From Alteromonadaceae bacterium 2753L.S.0a.02 (lineage in GTDB: Bacteria > Pseudomonadota > Gammaproteobacteria > Pseudomonadales > Cellvibrionaceae), in contig VISH01000002.1 of NCBI GenBank assembly GCA_007827375.1, positions 496,001-560,000 on the forward strand: DNA of 64,000 nucleotides. Reading direction: 5' to 3'. The notes under the pieces were generated by a model, which saw only the letters and a program-made list of their open reading frames with translations, was not told the DNA's origin and made no database searches. Of this stretch, positions 16,135 to 25,476 are shown piece by piece (the stretch's first letter is position 1; each line of letters opens with the position of its first letter). A program made the position numbers and the translations under genes.

Positions 16135-18150
16135 TTATTTATTTACAATTTCAATAAATATTGGATTTGTGTGGAACCAAATATCCGCCCAGGCTTCCAC
16201 ATCATTATCGAGAATGCCATTTATATGTGGCGGACACGCCGGATCACTACACGCAATATTATCGCTCAGGTGATCCGAGAGTGGGTTGCCGTACATATCG
16301 CGCTCGTTGGGAGTGCCGGCGGGAATGTTGGTGCCGCGTGCACGAACGTAGGCGTCGGTGCTTGCTTTAAAGCTGTAGTGTAGGAAGCTGGTTTGATCCT
16401 GCTGCTTGTTACCCCTGTGATGTCCATAGCCGTAGCCGTGACCCCAACCTTTGGGTCCACCAAAGTCGTTCCAGGTTTTCTCAATACGGGTTGTTTGTGG
16501 TGCTAAGGGATTGTAGTACTCGGGGTCGGAGGGCTCGATCACACTAGTGACTTGACCCATAATTAAATCCACCTGCGCCAGCTCTGGCTCGTTCAGTGGA
16601 ACTTCCTGTCCAATCTGTAACAAGCTTGGGTTGTTGAAGCTGTAAACACTGTTGTTTTTCCCTGCGGGGTCAGTCACGATCAGGCTTACGTGAATTTGCT
16701 CACCTTTGTAAACTTTCAGGGTTTCACCCATCGTGGCACAACGCCAACCGGCACACGCTTTAAAGCTCAGATTACCGTCGATCAGCTGACCCTGAACGGT
16801 GTAAGAATTACCGCTGCGTAGACCGTCGACCACTTGTTTAGCGGGGTCTTCTGCGTCGCGGTCTTCCATCCATACGAAGTTCTCTTGATATTCCCCAGGC
16901 CAGAAATCGCTGGTGCTCTCGTAATCGAGCGGGCCAAACGCACCACGGCTGTGCCAGTCGGAACTGGCGAAGAACCAGAACTTTCGACCTTCACTTAGCA
17001 TGGCATCCCACATGGTACGCACGCCTGGGCGACATAAGGTAACGCGTGCTGGATTCTGATTTTCGCCGACCAGGGGATACTTGCCGTCTTCACCAAAATC
17101 TGCTTGTGTGAGTGGGGTGCCGTTAAAATCTAAACCTGGTTTAGCGGCTTCAGCAGCGCCATAACAACCGGTGCCGCCAAAAGTGTAAAGACCGGCAGTA
17201 GGTCGGCGTGCCGCATAACTGCCGCGGTCACCCACCGGCTGGTGGCCCGGTTGGGTTTCAAATCCAAAGGCGACATCGGGAGCGACGCTGTTCCAATCGC
17301 GCATGTGTTCGACGTTGTAACCGCGGTTGCTGGCACTTACGAAGGCGCCCTGGCGCTCAACGTGGGATTGCACGGCAAAAGCTTCGCCTTCGAAGTTTTC
17401 CTGCATCCACAACACGGCGGCTGTTGATTTTACGTGCTCACCGGTATCGCTGGTATTAATACCACCGATCAATGTTGAGTTGTAATCCGCAATTCCTTCT
17501 TCCGGTCGACCGGCAAACAGTGCCTTAATTTTCTCGTTACCTGCGTTGCTCAGTTCGCAGGTCCAGCCCTGGCCGCCGCCCATACTGGTATCATCAGAGT
17601 TGCGCGCGAAACAATATTCGAATTGAGAGAGCGCATCCGCGTTGGGGTCAAGATCGTACTGGCCTGTACTGATTGAATTGCTGGAATGCTCGTGACCTGG
17701 CACCACCCATTCAACACCCAAAAACGCGGTTTTACCGGCATTTGGTGGCAGTTCACGTTCTTCTACAATGCTGGGGAAGTTATATTCCTGAAGACTCTGC
17801 CAGCGCCACATGGATTGCACTTGAGTACCTGTGCGCACGCTATCGTAAACCGCGTCACCTTTAATGTTTTCTGATCCTACGGTGTTGACCCATAAGCCAC
17901 GGTTAAATTCCGAATCGCGGTTCAGGTACAGAAAATCGCTGACGTTACAGTCCCGGTTTCCACGACCGCTGTGACCGACGTGAATAAACCAGTCCAGGTA
18001 TTCCAGAGACTTGCGCGTTAATGTTTTAACGGATGTGGAACCGTCGGAACAGGTGGTGTGATTGTGAAAATCACCTGCTTTATACTCGCCAGCGGTTGCA
18101 GCGCTTGCAACTGCCGCTGCCAAAGCGGCAGACATAACGTTTTTATTCAT
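16135..18150 (-). CDS. Secreted DUF3604 protein (PHP-superfamily metal-dependent fold)
   Basis: A 671-residue exported protein. The signal peptide (1-20, AAAVASAATA-GEYK) is followed directly by GDFHNHTTCSDGS (His29, His31), the metal-binding start of a PHP-like domain. Further likely metal/active-site motifs are FIHVGHSGRGN and FFASSDWHSRGAFG. DUF3604 proteins are large secreted or periplasmic relatives of PHP phosphoesterases; no substrate is established. A GHGYGYGHHRGN stretch near residue 575 is a His/Gly-rich insert that could bind metal ions. Strong AGGGGA ribosome site. It is transcribed divergently from the parvulin/HupE operon, an arrangement I recall from other marine gammaproteobacteria, so a shared function in metal or cofactor handling is plausible but unproven. 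Confidence 0.85.
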   Translation of the reverse strand: MNKNVMSAALAAAVASAATAGEYKAGDFHNHTTCSDGSTSVKTLTRKSLEYLDWFIHVGHSGRGNRDCNVSDFLYLNRDSEFNRGLWVNTVGSENIKGDAVYDSVRTGTQVQSMWRWQSLQEYNFPSIVEERELPPNAGKTAFLGVEWVVPGHEHSSNSISTGQYDLDPNADALSQFEYCFARNSDDTSMGGGQGWTCELSNAGNEKIKALFAGRPEEGIADYNSTLIGGINTSDTGEHVKSTAAVLWMQENFEGEAFAVQSHVERQGAFVSASNRGYNVEHMRDWNSVAPDVAFGFETQPGHQPVGDRGSYAARRPTAGLYTFGGTGCYGAAEAAKPGLDFNGTPLTQADFGEDGKYPLVGENQNPARVTLCRPGVRTMWDAMLSEGRKFWFFASSDWHSRGAFGPLDYESTSDFWPGEYQENFVWMEDRDAEDPAKQVVDGLRSGNSYTVQGQLIDGNLSFKACAGWRCATMGETLKVYKGEQIHVSLIVTDPAGKNNSVYSFNNPSLLQIGQEVPLNEPELAQVDLIMGQVTSVIEPSDPEYYNPLAPQTTRIEKTWNDFGGPKGWGHGYGYGHHRGNKQQDQTSFLHYSFKASTDAYVRARGTNIPAGTPNERDMYGNPLSDHLSDNIACSDPACPPHINGILDNDVEAWADIWFHTNPIFIEIVNK

Positions 18151-18492
18151 GGGTTAATCCCCTATGGAATTAGATACGTTTAAAAAAAGAAATGAGATGG
18201 TGAAGCGTATTGGGAGAGGTGCAGTAATTAACGCGGAGGTCCAAAAAAGCTCCCGGAGCATAACCCTAGAGTGTAAATTTTGCATTTAGGTGATAATTCG
18301 TTGACATAGGTGTAATTAATGCCATTTTTTTTCTTATCACCAAGAAATTAATGCGTTCTTTATAGTGAATAGTCATTGACTATTTTTTATATTTACACAA
18401 AACAGTCATAAAAGTGCCATTCATATTTGTGAAATACTTTTGTTATATCAATACCAACCCCTGTTGTTTTTTTTCGGGTTGGACGCCTTGCT
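18151..18492. other. Divergent promoter region, DUF3604 / HupE operon
   Basis: About 340 AT-rich bases with promoters for both directions expected. A 7-bp inverted repeat (18454-18460 with 18476-18482), with a T-rich loop, ends 10 bases before the ATG at 18493, where a ribosome site should be and no clear one is seen. Confidence 0.5.
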
Positions 18493-19413
18493 ATGGTGAA
18501 AAATACGATCCATCTCGCACTCCGCGAGCCGCTACTACAATTTTTACTCATGGGCATTCTCATCTTTAGTGCGAATGCCTGGCTCGAGGCGCGCCGAGAT
18601 AATCCTCGTAAAATTGTGATTGATGATACGCAATTTGAGCAGTTGATTGATGTTTTTCAAGAGGGACAGGGCAGGGCTCCCACGGCAAATGAAATGAGTA
18701 ACATGGTTGTGAAATGGACGCAAAACGAAATCATGTATCGCGAAGGATTGCAGTTACAGCTCGATCAGGGTGATGACATGATACGCAACCGCCTGGTGCT
18801 TAAAATGCACAATATTTTATTTAACAAAGCAACTCCAATGGAGCCGTCTGAGTCTGATCTGAAGCTTTTTTTCGAAACTAACCGGGTGCGTTACGATAAA
18901 CCAGCACATTACGATTTCGAGCAAATATTTATCGCAGAAAATATCGCTGAAGCACAGCTTCAGGAACTGCTGAAAAAATTAACTGCCGGTGATTTGCCTG
19001 ACGAGTATCGGGCCAGCTATATGAACTACCGACATCGTCCTCTATCTAACATGACCGCAATGTTTGGCACCCAAGGTAGCACTTTACTCAGTACCAGTAG
19101 GTTGGGGGAGTGGCAAACCGTAAAATCACATCGCGGTGTGCATTTCGCCAGGGTTACTTATGCTTATCCGTCCCAGCCAGCTGATTTCGAAAATGTTAAA
19201 TCCCATGTGGCACGCGACTGGCGAAAATATCAGAATGATTTGCAACTGGCGCGGCAAACAGTGGAAATTGCCGGTAGGTACCATATAAGTCTCGAACTAT
19301 CGGACGAAAATAAAAAACACCTGGCGCAAGCGGAAACCTTACAGGAACGCTTTCGTAAATCTATAGAAAACTCCGCTGAACGTTTGGACACAGCCGCGGT
19401 TGATGCGCGATGA
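18493..19413 (+). CDS. Membrane-anchored parvulin-type peptidyl-prolyl isomerase-like protein
   Basis: A 306-residue protein with one N-terminal transmembrane anchor (about residues 10-31) and a periplasmic SurA/PpiC-like body. The N-terminal chaperone part includes IDDTQFEQLIDVF and a helix-rich MVVKWTQNEIMYREGLQL; the region 135-245 (YDFEQIFI... SRLGEWQTVKSHRGVHFARV) resembles a parvulin domain, with the typical GVHFARV strand at its end. Genes like this recur immediately upstream of HupE/UreJ-type genes. It may help fold a periplasmic or outer-membrane partner. It overlaps the next gene by 4 bases (ATGA). Confidence 0.78.
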   Translation: MVKNTIHLALREPLLQFLLMGILIFSANAWLEARRDNPRKIVIDDTQFEQLIDVFQEGQGRAPTANEMSNMVVKWTQNEIMYREGLQLQLDQGDDMIRNRLVLKMHNILFNKATPMEPSESDLKLFFETNRVRYDKPAHYDFEQIFIAENIAEAQLQELLKKLTAGDLPDEYRASYMNYRHRPLSNMTAMFGTQGSTLLSTSRLGEWQTVKSHRGVHFARVTYAYPSQPADFENVKSHVARDWRKYQNDLQLARQTVEIAGRYHISLELSDENKKHLAQAETLQERFRKSIENSAERLDTAAVDAR

Positions 19414-20390
19414 ATGTCCCGCGTGTGTTTAGGGTTTTATGGATCGTTATAGGCTGTAACCTCTGGTGTGTTAGGGCGCTCGCTCACGAAACCCCCATTG
19501 CGCTGCTTGAAATTCACCAACGTACTGCGACCGTTTTTCAGCTGGACTGGACATTCTCGTCATCGCGCTATATGTCACCGCCGACACCGCGCTTTCCTCC
19601 ACATTGCCAATTGTCGTTTCCTAATTTGGATTGTGGTGACGATGGTCTTGTGGGCGAATTTGGTTTTCTGGAACTGGGTGAAAAATACTCTGCAGCTGTG
19701 GTACGTATTACCCGGTTTGATGATAAGGGGCAACGCAAAACAGAAAGTTACACGCTTACGGGTGCCAACTCTTCCATTAATTTACTGCCCAGTGGCAAGA
19801 TGTCTTTGGGGCAGGTTGCTGGCTCTTACATACCCCTCGGGTTTGAGCACATTATGCTCGGGGTGGATCACCTGTTGTTTGTAATGGGTTTGATGTTATT
19901 GGTTCGCCAGCGCTGGATGTTATTTAAAACCATTACTGCTTTTACTGTAGCCCACAGTTTTACCTTGGCAGCGGTAACTATGGGTTGGCTGGGTGTTCCT
20001 GAAAAACCGGTCAATTCATTGATCGCGTTAAGTATAGTTATGCTCGCTGTCGAGGTTATGAAAAACCGTAGTGGCCATCAGGCATTAAGTGCGCGTTTTC
20101 CCTGGATGATCGCTTTCGGATTTGGTCTGCTGCATGGTTTCGGATTTGCTGGCGCATTAACTGGTATAGGTTTGCCTCCGGAAAATCTCCCATCTGCCTT
20201 ACTGTTTTTTAATGTGGGTGTGGAGTTCGGGCAGGTGGTATTTGTGTTGCTCGTGTTAGCGGTGTATTACTGCAATCGCGTACTTGAAGTAAAACTTCCA
20301 AATTGGTGTTCTACCGCATCAATTTACGCCATGGGGGCGATCGCGAGTTTCTGGTTCATATCCCGTCTGGCTTTAATTGTGAATCCCTAG
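19410..20390 (+). CDS. HupE/UreJ-like membrane protein with periplasmic N-terminal domain
   Basis: A 326-residue protein: signal peptide or anchor (about 1-25), a soluble domain to about residue 145, then a HupE/UreJ_2-type membrane domain of about six helices. Metal-site-like histidines lie in GFEHIMLGVDHLLFV and in GFGLLHGFGFAG, both standard for the family, and a third in FTVAHSFTLA. HupE/UreJ proteins are nickel or related divalent-metal permeases or energy-coupled transporters. Translation is coupled to the parvulin gene by ATGA overlap. Confidence 0.85.
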   Translation: MNVPRVFRVLWIVIGCNLWCVRALAHETPIALLEIHQRTATVFQLDWTFSSSRYMSPPTPRFPPHCQLSFPNLDCGDDGLVGEFGFLELGEKYSAAVVRITRFDDKGQRKTESYTLTGANSSINLLPSGKMSLGQVAGSYIPLGFEHIMLGVDHLLFVMGLMLLVRQRWMLFKTITAFTVAHSFTLAAVTMGWLGVPEKPVNSLIALSIVMLAVEVMKNRSGHQALSARFPWMIAFGFGLLHGFGFAGALTGIGLPPENLPSALLFFNVGVEFGQVVFVLLVLAVYYCNRVLEVKLPNWCSTASIYAMGAIASFWFISRLALIVNP

Positions 20391-20394
20391 CATT

Positions 20395-20997
20395 ATGAAA
20401 AATTTCCAGTGGAACCTTGTGATTGTCGTCACCTTAATGTGTTTGTCTGCGCTGGCTAACGCGCACGCCGAAACTGGGGTGGCCGGTGGATTATTGAGTG
20501 GCTTAATGCACCCCTTGCGCGGCCTTGATCATCTTGTGGCGATGGTAGCCGTGGGACTGTGGGGCGCGCAATTACGCAACCCGGCGATTTGGTTGTTGCC
20601 CATTACGTTTCCTGTGGTTATGGCTTGCGGTGGACTTCTGGGTTTGGCGGGAGTGCCTCTTCCCGGAATTGAATTGGGCATCGCCTTATCGGCCCTGGCA
20701 CTTGGCATAATGGTCGCGTTGAGTGCGAGACCGCCCCTGTGGGTTGCTGCGCTGTTGGTTGGCGGTTTTGCAGTTTTTCATGGTCATGCGCACGGAACCG
20801 AATTGCCGGCCTCAGCCAATGCCCTGGCATACGGCGTTGGCTTTGTAACTTCCACCGGTTTATTGCATGTGTGTGGCATCGTGCTCGGCGTACTTACCCG
20901 GTGGCCAGCCGGTGCAAAACTGGTTCGTGTGCTGGGTGGTTTGATTGCGCTGCTGGGTACCTACTTCCTCTCAGTGCTTGCTGGAGTTAGTGGCTGA
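20395..20997 (+). CDS. HupE/UreJ family protein, second paralogue
   Basis: A 200-residue integral membrane protein with signal-like N-terminus (cleavage near ANAHA) and about six helices. HPLRGLDHLVAMVAVGLWGAQL and FAVFHGHAHGTELP carry the His pairs that define the HupE/UreJ nickel-transporter family, and the length is normal for it. No hydrogenase or urease gene is in this window, so the metal is used elsewhere or the protein has another substrate. It starts 4 bases after the preceding stop and touches the next gene (TGATG). Confidence 0.88.
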   Translation: MKNFQWNLVIVVTLMCLSALANAHAETGVAGGLLSGLMHPLRGLDHLVAMVAVGLWGAQLRNPAIWLLPITFPVVMACGGLLGLAGVPLPGIELGIALSALALGIMVALSARPPLWVAALLVGGFAVFHGHAHGTELPASANALAYGVGFVTSTGLLHVCGIVLGVLTRWPAGAKLVRVLGGLIALLGTYFLSVLAGVSG

Positions 20998-21617
20998 TGA
21001 TTTCAAGGCGAGCGATTAATTATGCTCTGGCTGTTGCACTGTGTTTAACGCCGCAACTGGCTTCGGCGCATTTGGTGTCGACCCGGTTCGGTGAATTTTA
21101 TAGTGGATTATTACATCCGCTTACCACTCTTGCCCATCTCGTTCCCTGGATTGCTTTTGGTTTGGTAGCGGGAAATCAAAAATTATCGCTAACGCGTATT
21201 TCATTGTTGTATTTTCCTGCTGCGGTTTTTTTAGGGGTGCTTATTGGGGCCAAATTACCTGCAAGGCATTTGTTTGAAATAGTCAACATAGTCACTTTCG
21301 GGGCTGGCGCCCTGGCAGCGCTTGCGGTGAGTTTGCCGCGCTCGGCACTGTTAAGCTTGTTAATTATTTGCGGCCTTTGCCACGGAATTGCCAACAGTGT
21401 GAGCACCCTGCCAATTGCACAAATATTATTGTACGCCGCAGGTGTAGCTCTAGCGGCTTATTTACTACTGATTTTTGTTGCCACTGCCGCGTATGTTCTC
21501 ATTCAACGTGTGAGCTGGGGGCAGGTCGCGGTGCGTGCCTTGGGAAGCTGGGTAGTGGCTATTGGTTTGATGTACGGAGGTTATTCCCTGTTGATATTAA
21601 GGTCTGTGCCTCAGTGA
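20997..21617 (+). CDS. HupE/UreJ-like protein, third and divergent paralogue
   Basis: A 206-residue membrane protein with a signal-like N-terminus (ending LASAHL) and about six helices. The first His region is altered: LLHPLTTLAHLVPWIAFGLV keeps H-P-L and A-H-L but lacks the Asp of the usual LDHLL motif, and the later ICGLCHGIANS retains one His-Gly. It therefore looks like a diverged copy that may have lost or changed metal specificity. One-base overlap with the preceding gene and GTGA overlap with the next. Confidence 0.75.
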   Translation: MISRRAINYALAVALCLTPQLASAHLVSTRFGEFYSGLLHPLTTLAHLVPWIAFGLVAGNQKLSLTRISLLYFPAAVFLGVLIGAKLPARHLFEIVNIVTFGAGALAALAVSLPRSALLSLLIICGLCHGIANSVSTLPIAQILLYAAGVALAAYLLLIFVATAAYVLIQRVSWGQVAVRALGSWVVAIGLMYGGYSLLILRSVPQ

Positions 21618-24223
21618 CATCCGTATTAAGTTTTCCCGCAACATCGCGGCGCAGCATCGCGCTTCCTGTGATTCATGGTGTTGTCGTTCTAAGTGGCTTG
21701 GCAGGTTTGGGTTACCAAATGGTGTGGAGCCGCATGCTGGCGGTTTCTTTAGGCCATGAAATACCCGCTGTTTTCGCAGTAATAGCAGCGTTCTTTGTTG
21801 GCCTGGCGATCGGTAGCCTGCTTATTAACCACAGAATTTCCCGGGCAAAATATCCGGCGCGATGGTATTGCGTTATTGAGCTGATAATTGCCGTATGGTC
21901 GCTGCTACTGATTTGGCTGATTCCCCTTTTTAATTCCAGCGTTCCCGTTTTAATAGGTACTGAACCGGCGTTCTTATGGCAATGGGGCGTTACCTTTGCT
22001 GCGACTATGGTGTTGCTGTTGCCGGCGACGTTGGCGATGGGGGCAACTTTACCAGCCTTGGAACGCTTTATTATTTCGCGTTTTAAAGAGCCGCAAGTGC
22101 TTCCCAGCCTTTACGCATGGAACACCCTGGGTGCCGTTGTGGGTACTTTACTCACAACCTTTGTGTTGATTCGCTATTGGGGCATTACCAGCACACTGGT
22201 TGTTCTTGCTGCTTGCAATTTTTTATGTGCTGGCGTCGTGCTTTTATATTCCCGCACAGTCAACAGCGCGGGAATTTATGGCGACTCGCCAAAACCCAAA
22301 CTGAATTCGTACCTGGCATTTTTGTTATTCGCGTGTGGCCTGTTCGGCATCGGCTTTGAAGTAATCATGGTGCGGCTGCTCAGTCAAATATTGGAAAACA
22401 CGGTATACACCTATGCGGCGTTACTGGCGGTGTACCTACTGGCGACGGTCTTCGGTGCTTCGTTGTATCGCCGCTGGCAAACTCTTATCTTGGGTTTAAG
22501 CTGGCAGCGGATACTGCAGTATTTGATCGTCGGTGTTTTTAGTGCGGGCTTGCTGAGTGTTGTGTTATTGCAAGTGAGTTCTTCTATTTACCAATGGCTG
22601 TGGTTAAGTCTCGGATACAATCTCACAGCGGCGGTATTGGGTGAAATCGCAGTGGCGGCAACTGTTTTTCTGTTGCCGGGTATTTGTATGGGGGCCTTAT
22701 TTTGTCATCTCGCATGCATTGCTGCGCCCCGCATGGGATTTGGAAGAGTTCTTTTTATTAATACCCTGGGTGCGGCACTGGCTCCTCTGTTATGGGGCGT
22801 TGTATTGCTCCCAATGGTGGGCGCTAAGTACACCATTATTTTTTTATTGGCTGGCTATTTGGGTTTGCTATTCCCAGTTTTTAATAGAAAGCGACGCATT
22901 CTACTCGCGTGCAGTATTGTTTTATTGGGCTTTGCTTTTTTACCTCTGAATTATCGATTTATAAATCTTGGATCGAAGGATTCTCTGCTGTTTTATCGCG
23001 ATGGTATTATGGCGGCGGTTTCTGTTATTGAGGAGAGTAACGGCGCGCGGCATTTAAAAGTGAACAATCATTTTACAATGGGGGGAACCGCAAGTCGCCT
23101 TTCAGACCATCGCCAAAGTCATATTCCTCTGTTATTGCACGGCGCACCCCAGCGAGTTCTGTATTTGGGTTTGGGCAGCGGTGTTACCTTTGAGGCAGCG
23201 CAATATTATCCGGGCGCCGAAGTTGTTGGGGTAGACCTGGTTCCGGAAGTGCTCTCTTCGCTTTCTTATTTTATCGATCCTCCAGCATCTCCCGCTTGGG
23301 GAAAAACACCGCGCTTGTTGGCGGCGGATGCGCGCCGCTTTGTGTTGGCAGATACCGAGCGTTACGATGTGATTATTGGTGAAATTTTCCACCCTTCGCG
23401 CGACGGAGCCGGTTCACTCTATACTCGTGAACATTTTACAGCGGTAAAAGACCGGCTCGATGAGAATGGCTTATTTTGCCAGTGGTTGCCGTTGTTTCAG
23501 TTGGATTTGAACAATCTGAAAACCATTGTGCGTACCTTCCTCGATGTATTCCCCGGTGCACAATTGTATTTGGGGCACTTAAGTTTAACCCAGCCTATTT
23601 TATGTTTGTTGGGTGGGGATCGGCCAGTTCGCCCCAAATCAAATTGGTTGGCCAGTCATGTTAAAGCGCGAGACTTACAACAGGAGTTAATTCGTACGCG
23701 ATTAAATTCTGATTTCGCGCTGTTTGGCGCACTTATTGGTGAAGGAAAAGCACTTAGGGCTTTTGCTGGTGAGGGACCTTTGAACAGCGATAATTTTCCT
23801 CGTGTCAATTATCAGGCGCCCTATTTTGTTTACAGCGATGCTACACCTCCGAGTGAACGCTTGTTACAGTTGCTGAATGCGTTTGAATTAACGGAAAATC
23901 CGCAGATCACTGAAACAGATTTTGCGAAGCAGCTCAATCTATACAAAAGGGCTCGAAATGAATTCTTGAGAATTGGTGTTCAGTATCCACCGGGAGACAA
24001 CCTTGAATCTTGGGCACGACTGGTTACAGAGCCGCTATTAGGCGTGGTGACCACCAGCGCAGAGTTCACACCCGCTTATCGCACCTTGCTCACCCTGGCG
24101 CAAAGTGTATTCCCACACGATCAACGCTTGTGCTTCGAAATACTAAAAGGATTGGATACGGCGGCTCCGCAATTTCCGGAAGCACGACAACTGGCGTTGC
24201 GATTGCTGAGGGGCTTACCGTGA
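21614..24223 (+). CDS. Membrane-fused spermidine-synthase-like protein
   Basis: An 869-residue protein. The frame is open far upstream inside the preceding gene; the GTG at 21614 is chosen because it overlaps the previous stop (GTGA) and the conserved membrane part begins soon after. An N-terminal block of about 12-14 transmembrane helices (to about 455) is joined to a spermidine-synthase-like Rossmann domain (about 470-720): YLGLGSGVTFEAAQYYP, VVGVDLVPEV, LAADARRFVL and YDVIIGEIFHP. The last motif lacks a clear catalytic Asp pair of true aminopropyltransferases, as is usual for this 'fused' group. A helical C-terminal extension of about 130 residues follows. Substrate unknown. Confidence 0.82.
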   Translation: MTSVLSFPATSRRSIALPVIHGVVVLSGLAGLGYQMVWSRMLAVSLGHEIPAVFAVIAAFFVGLAIGSLLINHRISRAKYPARWYCVIELIIAVWSLLLIWLIPLFNSSVPVLIGTEPAFLWQWGVTFAATMVLLLPATLAMGATLPALERFIISRFKEPQVLPSLYAWNTLGAVVGTLLTTFVLIRYWGITSTLVVLAACNFLCAGVVLLYSRTVNSAGIYGDSPKPKLNSYLAFLLFACGLFGIGFEVIMVRLLSQILENTVYTYAALLAVYLLATVFGASLYRRWQTLILGLSWQRILQYLIVGVFSAGLLSVVLLQVSSSIYQWLWLSLGYNLTAAVLGEIAVAATVFLLPGICMGALFCHLACIAAPRMGFGRVLFINTLGAALAPLLWGVVLLPMVGAKYTIIFLLAGYLGLLFPVFNRKRRILLACSIVLLGFAFLPLNYRFINLGSKDSLLFYRDGIMAAVSVIEESNGARHLKVNNHFTMGGTASRLSDHRQSHIPLLLHGAPQRVLYLGLGSGVTFEAAQYYPGAEVVGVDLVPEVLSSLSYFIDPPASPAWGKTPRLLAADARRFVLADTERYDVIIGEIFHPSRDGAGSLYTREHFTAVKDRLDENGLFCQWLPLFQLDLNNLKTIVRTFLDVFPGAQLYLGHLSLTQPILCLLGGDRPVRPKSNWLASHVKARDLQQELIRTRLNSDFALFGALIGEGKALRAFAGEGPLNSDNFPRVNYQAPYFVYSDATPPSERLLQLLNAFELTENPQITETDFAKQLNLYKRARNEFLRIGVQYPPGDNLESWARLVTEPLLGVVTTSAEFTPAYRTLLTLAQSVFPHDQRLCFEILKGLDTAAPQFPEARQLALRLLRGLP

Positions 24224-24840
24224 ATCTTGCTGAGGCGATTCTGCCTGCTTTCAGTACGCCCATACTCAACACCCTAATTCGTAACGTTGAGTCACTGAAT
24301 ATAGATCTACAGCGCTACATTCTCAGCGAAACGCAAACGGAAGGCCTTGTAAAAAGTAATGTAGGAGGTTGGCACTCACCTCTGGATTTACTGCAGCGGG
24401 AGGTGGAGTGTATCGTTCGTCTAAAACAAGAGCTGCATGCTATTTCTTTGGCATTCTGTCAGAATATTCTGCGACCCGATGCGCTAGCCATTTTGGATGG
24501 CTTAACGCTGCATGGCTGGGCCAATGTGCTCCGTCAAGGTCAGTACAATACGCTGCATAGCCACCCTAATAGCTTCTGGAGCGGCGTGTATTTTGTTACC
24601 GACAATCCCCAAGTTCCCGAGCAACCTTTCAGCGGCCGTCTGGAATTGATTGACCCGAGACCCGGAGCTAGTTTGAGCTACACAGATATTACTCAGCTCT
24701 ACGGGCGTTTTATGCTGAATCCGGTGGCAGGGCAGGTGGTGATGTTTCCTTCTTGGTTGCAGCACCAAGTCCATCCATGTTTCTCGCAAACGCCACGAAT
24801 TTCCGTAGCATTTAATATCATGCTGCCCACCATGGGATAG
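24220..24840 (+). CDS. 2OG-Fe(II) oxygenase-like protein (TIGR02466 type)
   Basis: A 206-residue protein read from the GTG at 24220, which overlaps the previous stop as GTGA; the longer open frame upstream is a shadow. The pattern HGWANVLRQGQYNTLHSHPNS then SGVYFV, LIDPRPGA and VVMFPSWLQHQVHP fits the TIGR02466 family of putative 2-oxoglutarate/Fe(II) dioxygenases, with iron ligands probably in HSH and LQHQVHP. These proteins often act on peptides or small molecules, but none of this subgroup has a firm substrate known to me. Last gene of the six-gene operon and convergent, 3 bases apart, with a second family member. Confidence 0.8.
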   Translation: MNLAEAILPAFSTPILNTLIRNVESLNIDLQRYILSETQTEGLVKSNVGGWHSPLDLLQREVECIVRLKQELHAISLAFCQNILRPDALAILDGLTLHGWANVLRQGQYNTLHSHPNSFWSGVYFVTDNPQVPEQPFSGRLELIDPRPGASLSYTDITQLYGRFMLNPVAGQVVMFPSWLQHQVHPCFSQTPRISVAFNIMLPTMG

Positions 24841-24843
24841 TGC

Positions 24844-25476
24844 TTATTGTGCGTTAAAACTCACTTCGTAGTCCCAGCTTTTCAAGCGCTCTGGTAGTGC
24901 ATTAAAAGCCACGGTGATGCGTTCTTCGCCTTCATTGCGAGGTACCGCGTGTAGCATGTAGCTGGGAAATAACAAAAGATCGCCACATTTCATGTCGGTG
25001 GCAGCCCAACGATCACAGTTGTAAGGCGTGTTGGCTGACTCTGCATGGTTGTTCGAAAAAACAAATTGCCGAGCACCCATGGTGTTATGAAACACGGTTT
25101 TTGCCGAAAGATGGGAATCCGTCAAATAGAAAACACCGGAAATAAAACTGTTCGCGTGAGAGTGCATTGCCTGGTGACCGCCTGTCGCGAGGAAATTCAT
25201 CCACATTTCTTTAATATGCCATTTTAGATTTTCACCAAACAGTAGAAAGCCAAAATCGCGTAAATATTCCTGACTACGCTCTGTGAGTGACCGAAACAAT
25301 GGATGGGCCTTGGGGTGAATAACATCCGTGTGCGACAGTAAATCGGTACGTGCGTTTTTTTCTTGATTGGTATTGCGCAGGTTGTCCACCAGCTTTTGAA
25401 TTTCGCAGTCTTCCAGAAAGCGCTCAACGCGCATCACTGGAATGGGAAACAAATTATTGATGTGTATCTTGCTCAT
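24844..25476 (-). CDS. 2OG-Fe(II) oxygenase-like protein, second family member
   Basis: A 210-residue protein with the same core as the neighbour: LFPIPVMRVERFL start, EMWMNFLATGGHQAMHSHANS, ISGVFYLTD, and LLLFPSYMLHAVPRNEGEERITVAFN. Putative iron ligands are the MHSH histidine and LHAVP histidine, with the Arg of EERITVAFN suited to 2-oxoglutarate binding. Overall identity to the convergent copy looks low, so this is an old paralogue rather than a recent duplicate. Its ATG overlaps the stop of the EF-hand lipoprotein gene by 4 bases, suggesting the two are co-translated. Confidence 0.8.
   Translation of the reverse strand: MSKIHINNLFPIPVMRVERFLEDCEIQKLVDNLRNTNQEKNARTDLLSHTDVIHPKAHPLFRSLTERSQEYLRDFGFLLFGENLKWHIKEMWMNFLATGGHQAMHSHANSFISGVFYLTDSHLSAKTVFHNTMGARQFVFSNNHAESANTPYNCDRWAATDMKCGDLLLFPSYMLHAVPRNEGEERITVAFNALPERLKSWDYEVSFNAQ

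Noticed and set aside
20395..20997. Assignment as hydrogenase or urease accessory gene (hupE or ureJ proper)
   Set aside because: No hydrogenase or urease structural genes are nearby, and three paralogues occur in a different kind of operon, so a specific gene symbol was not given.
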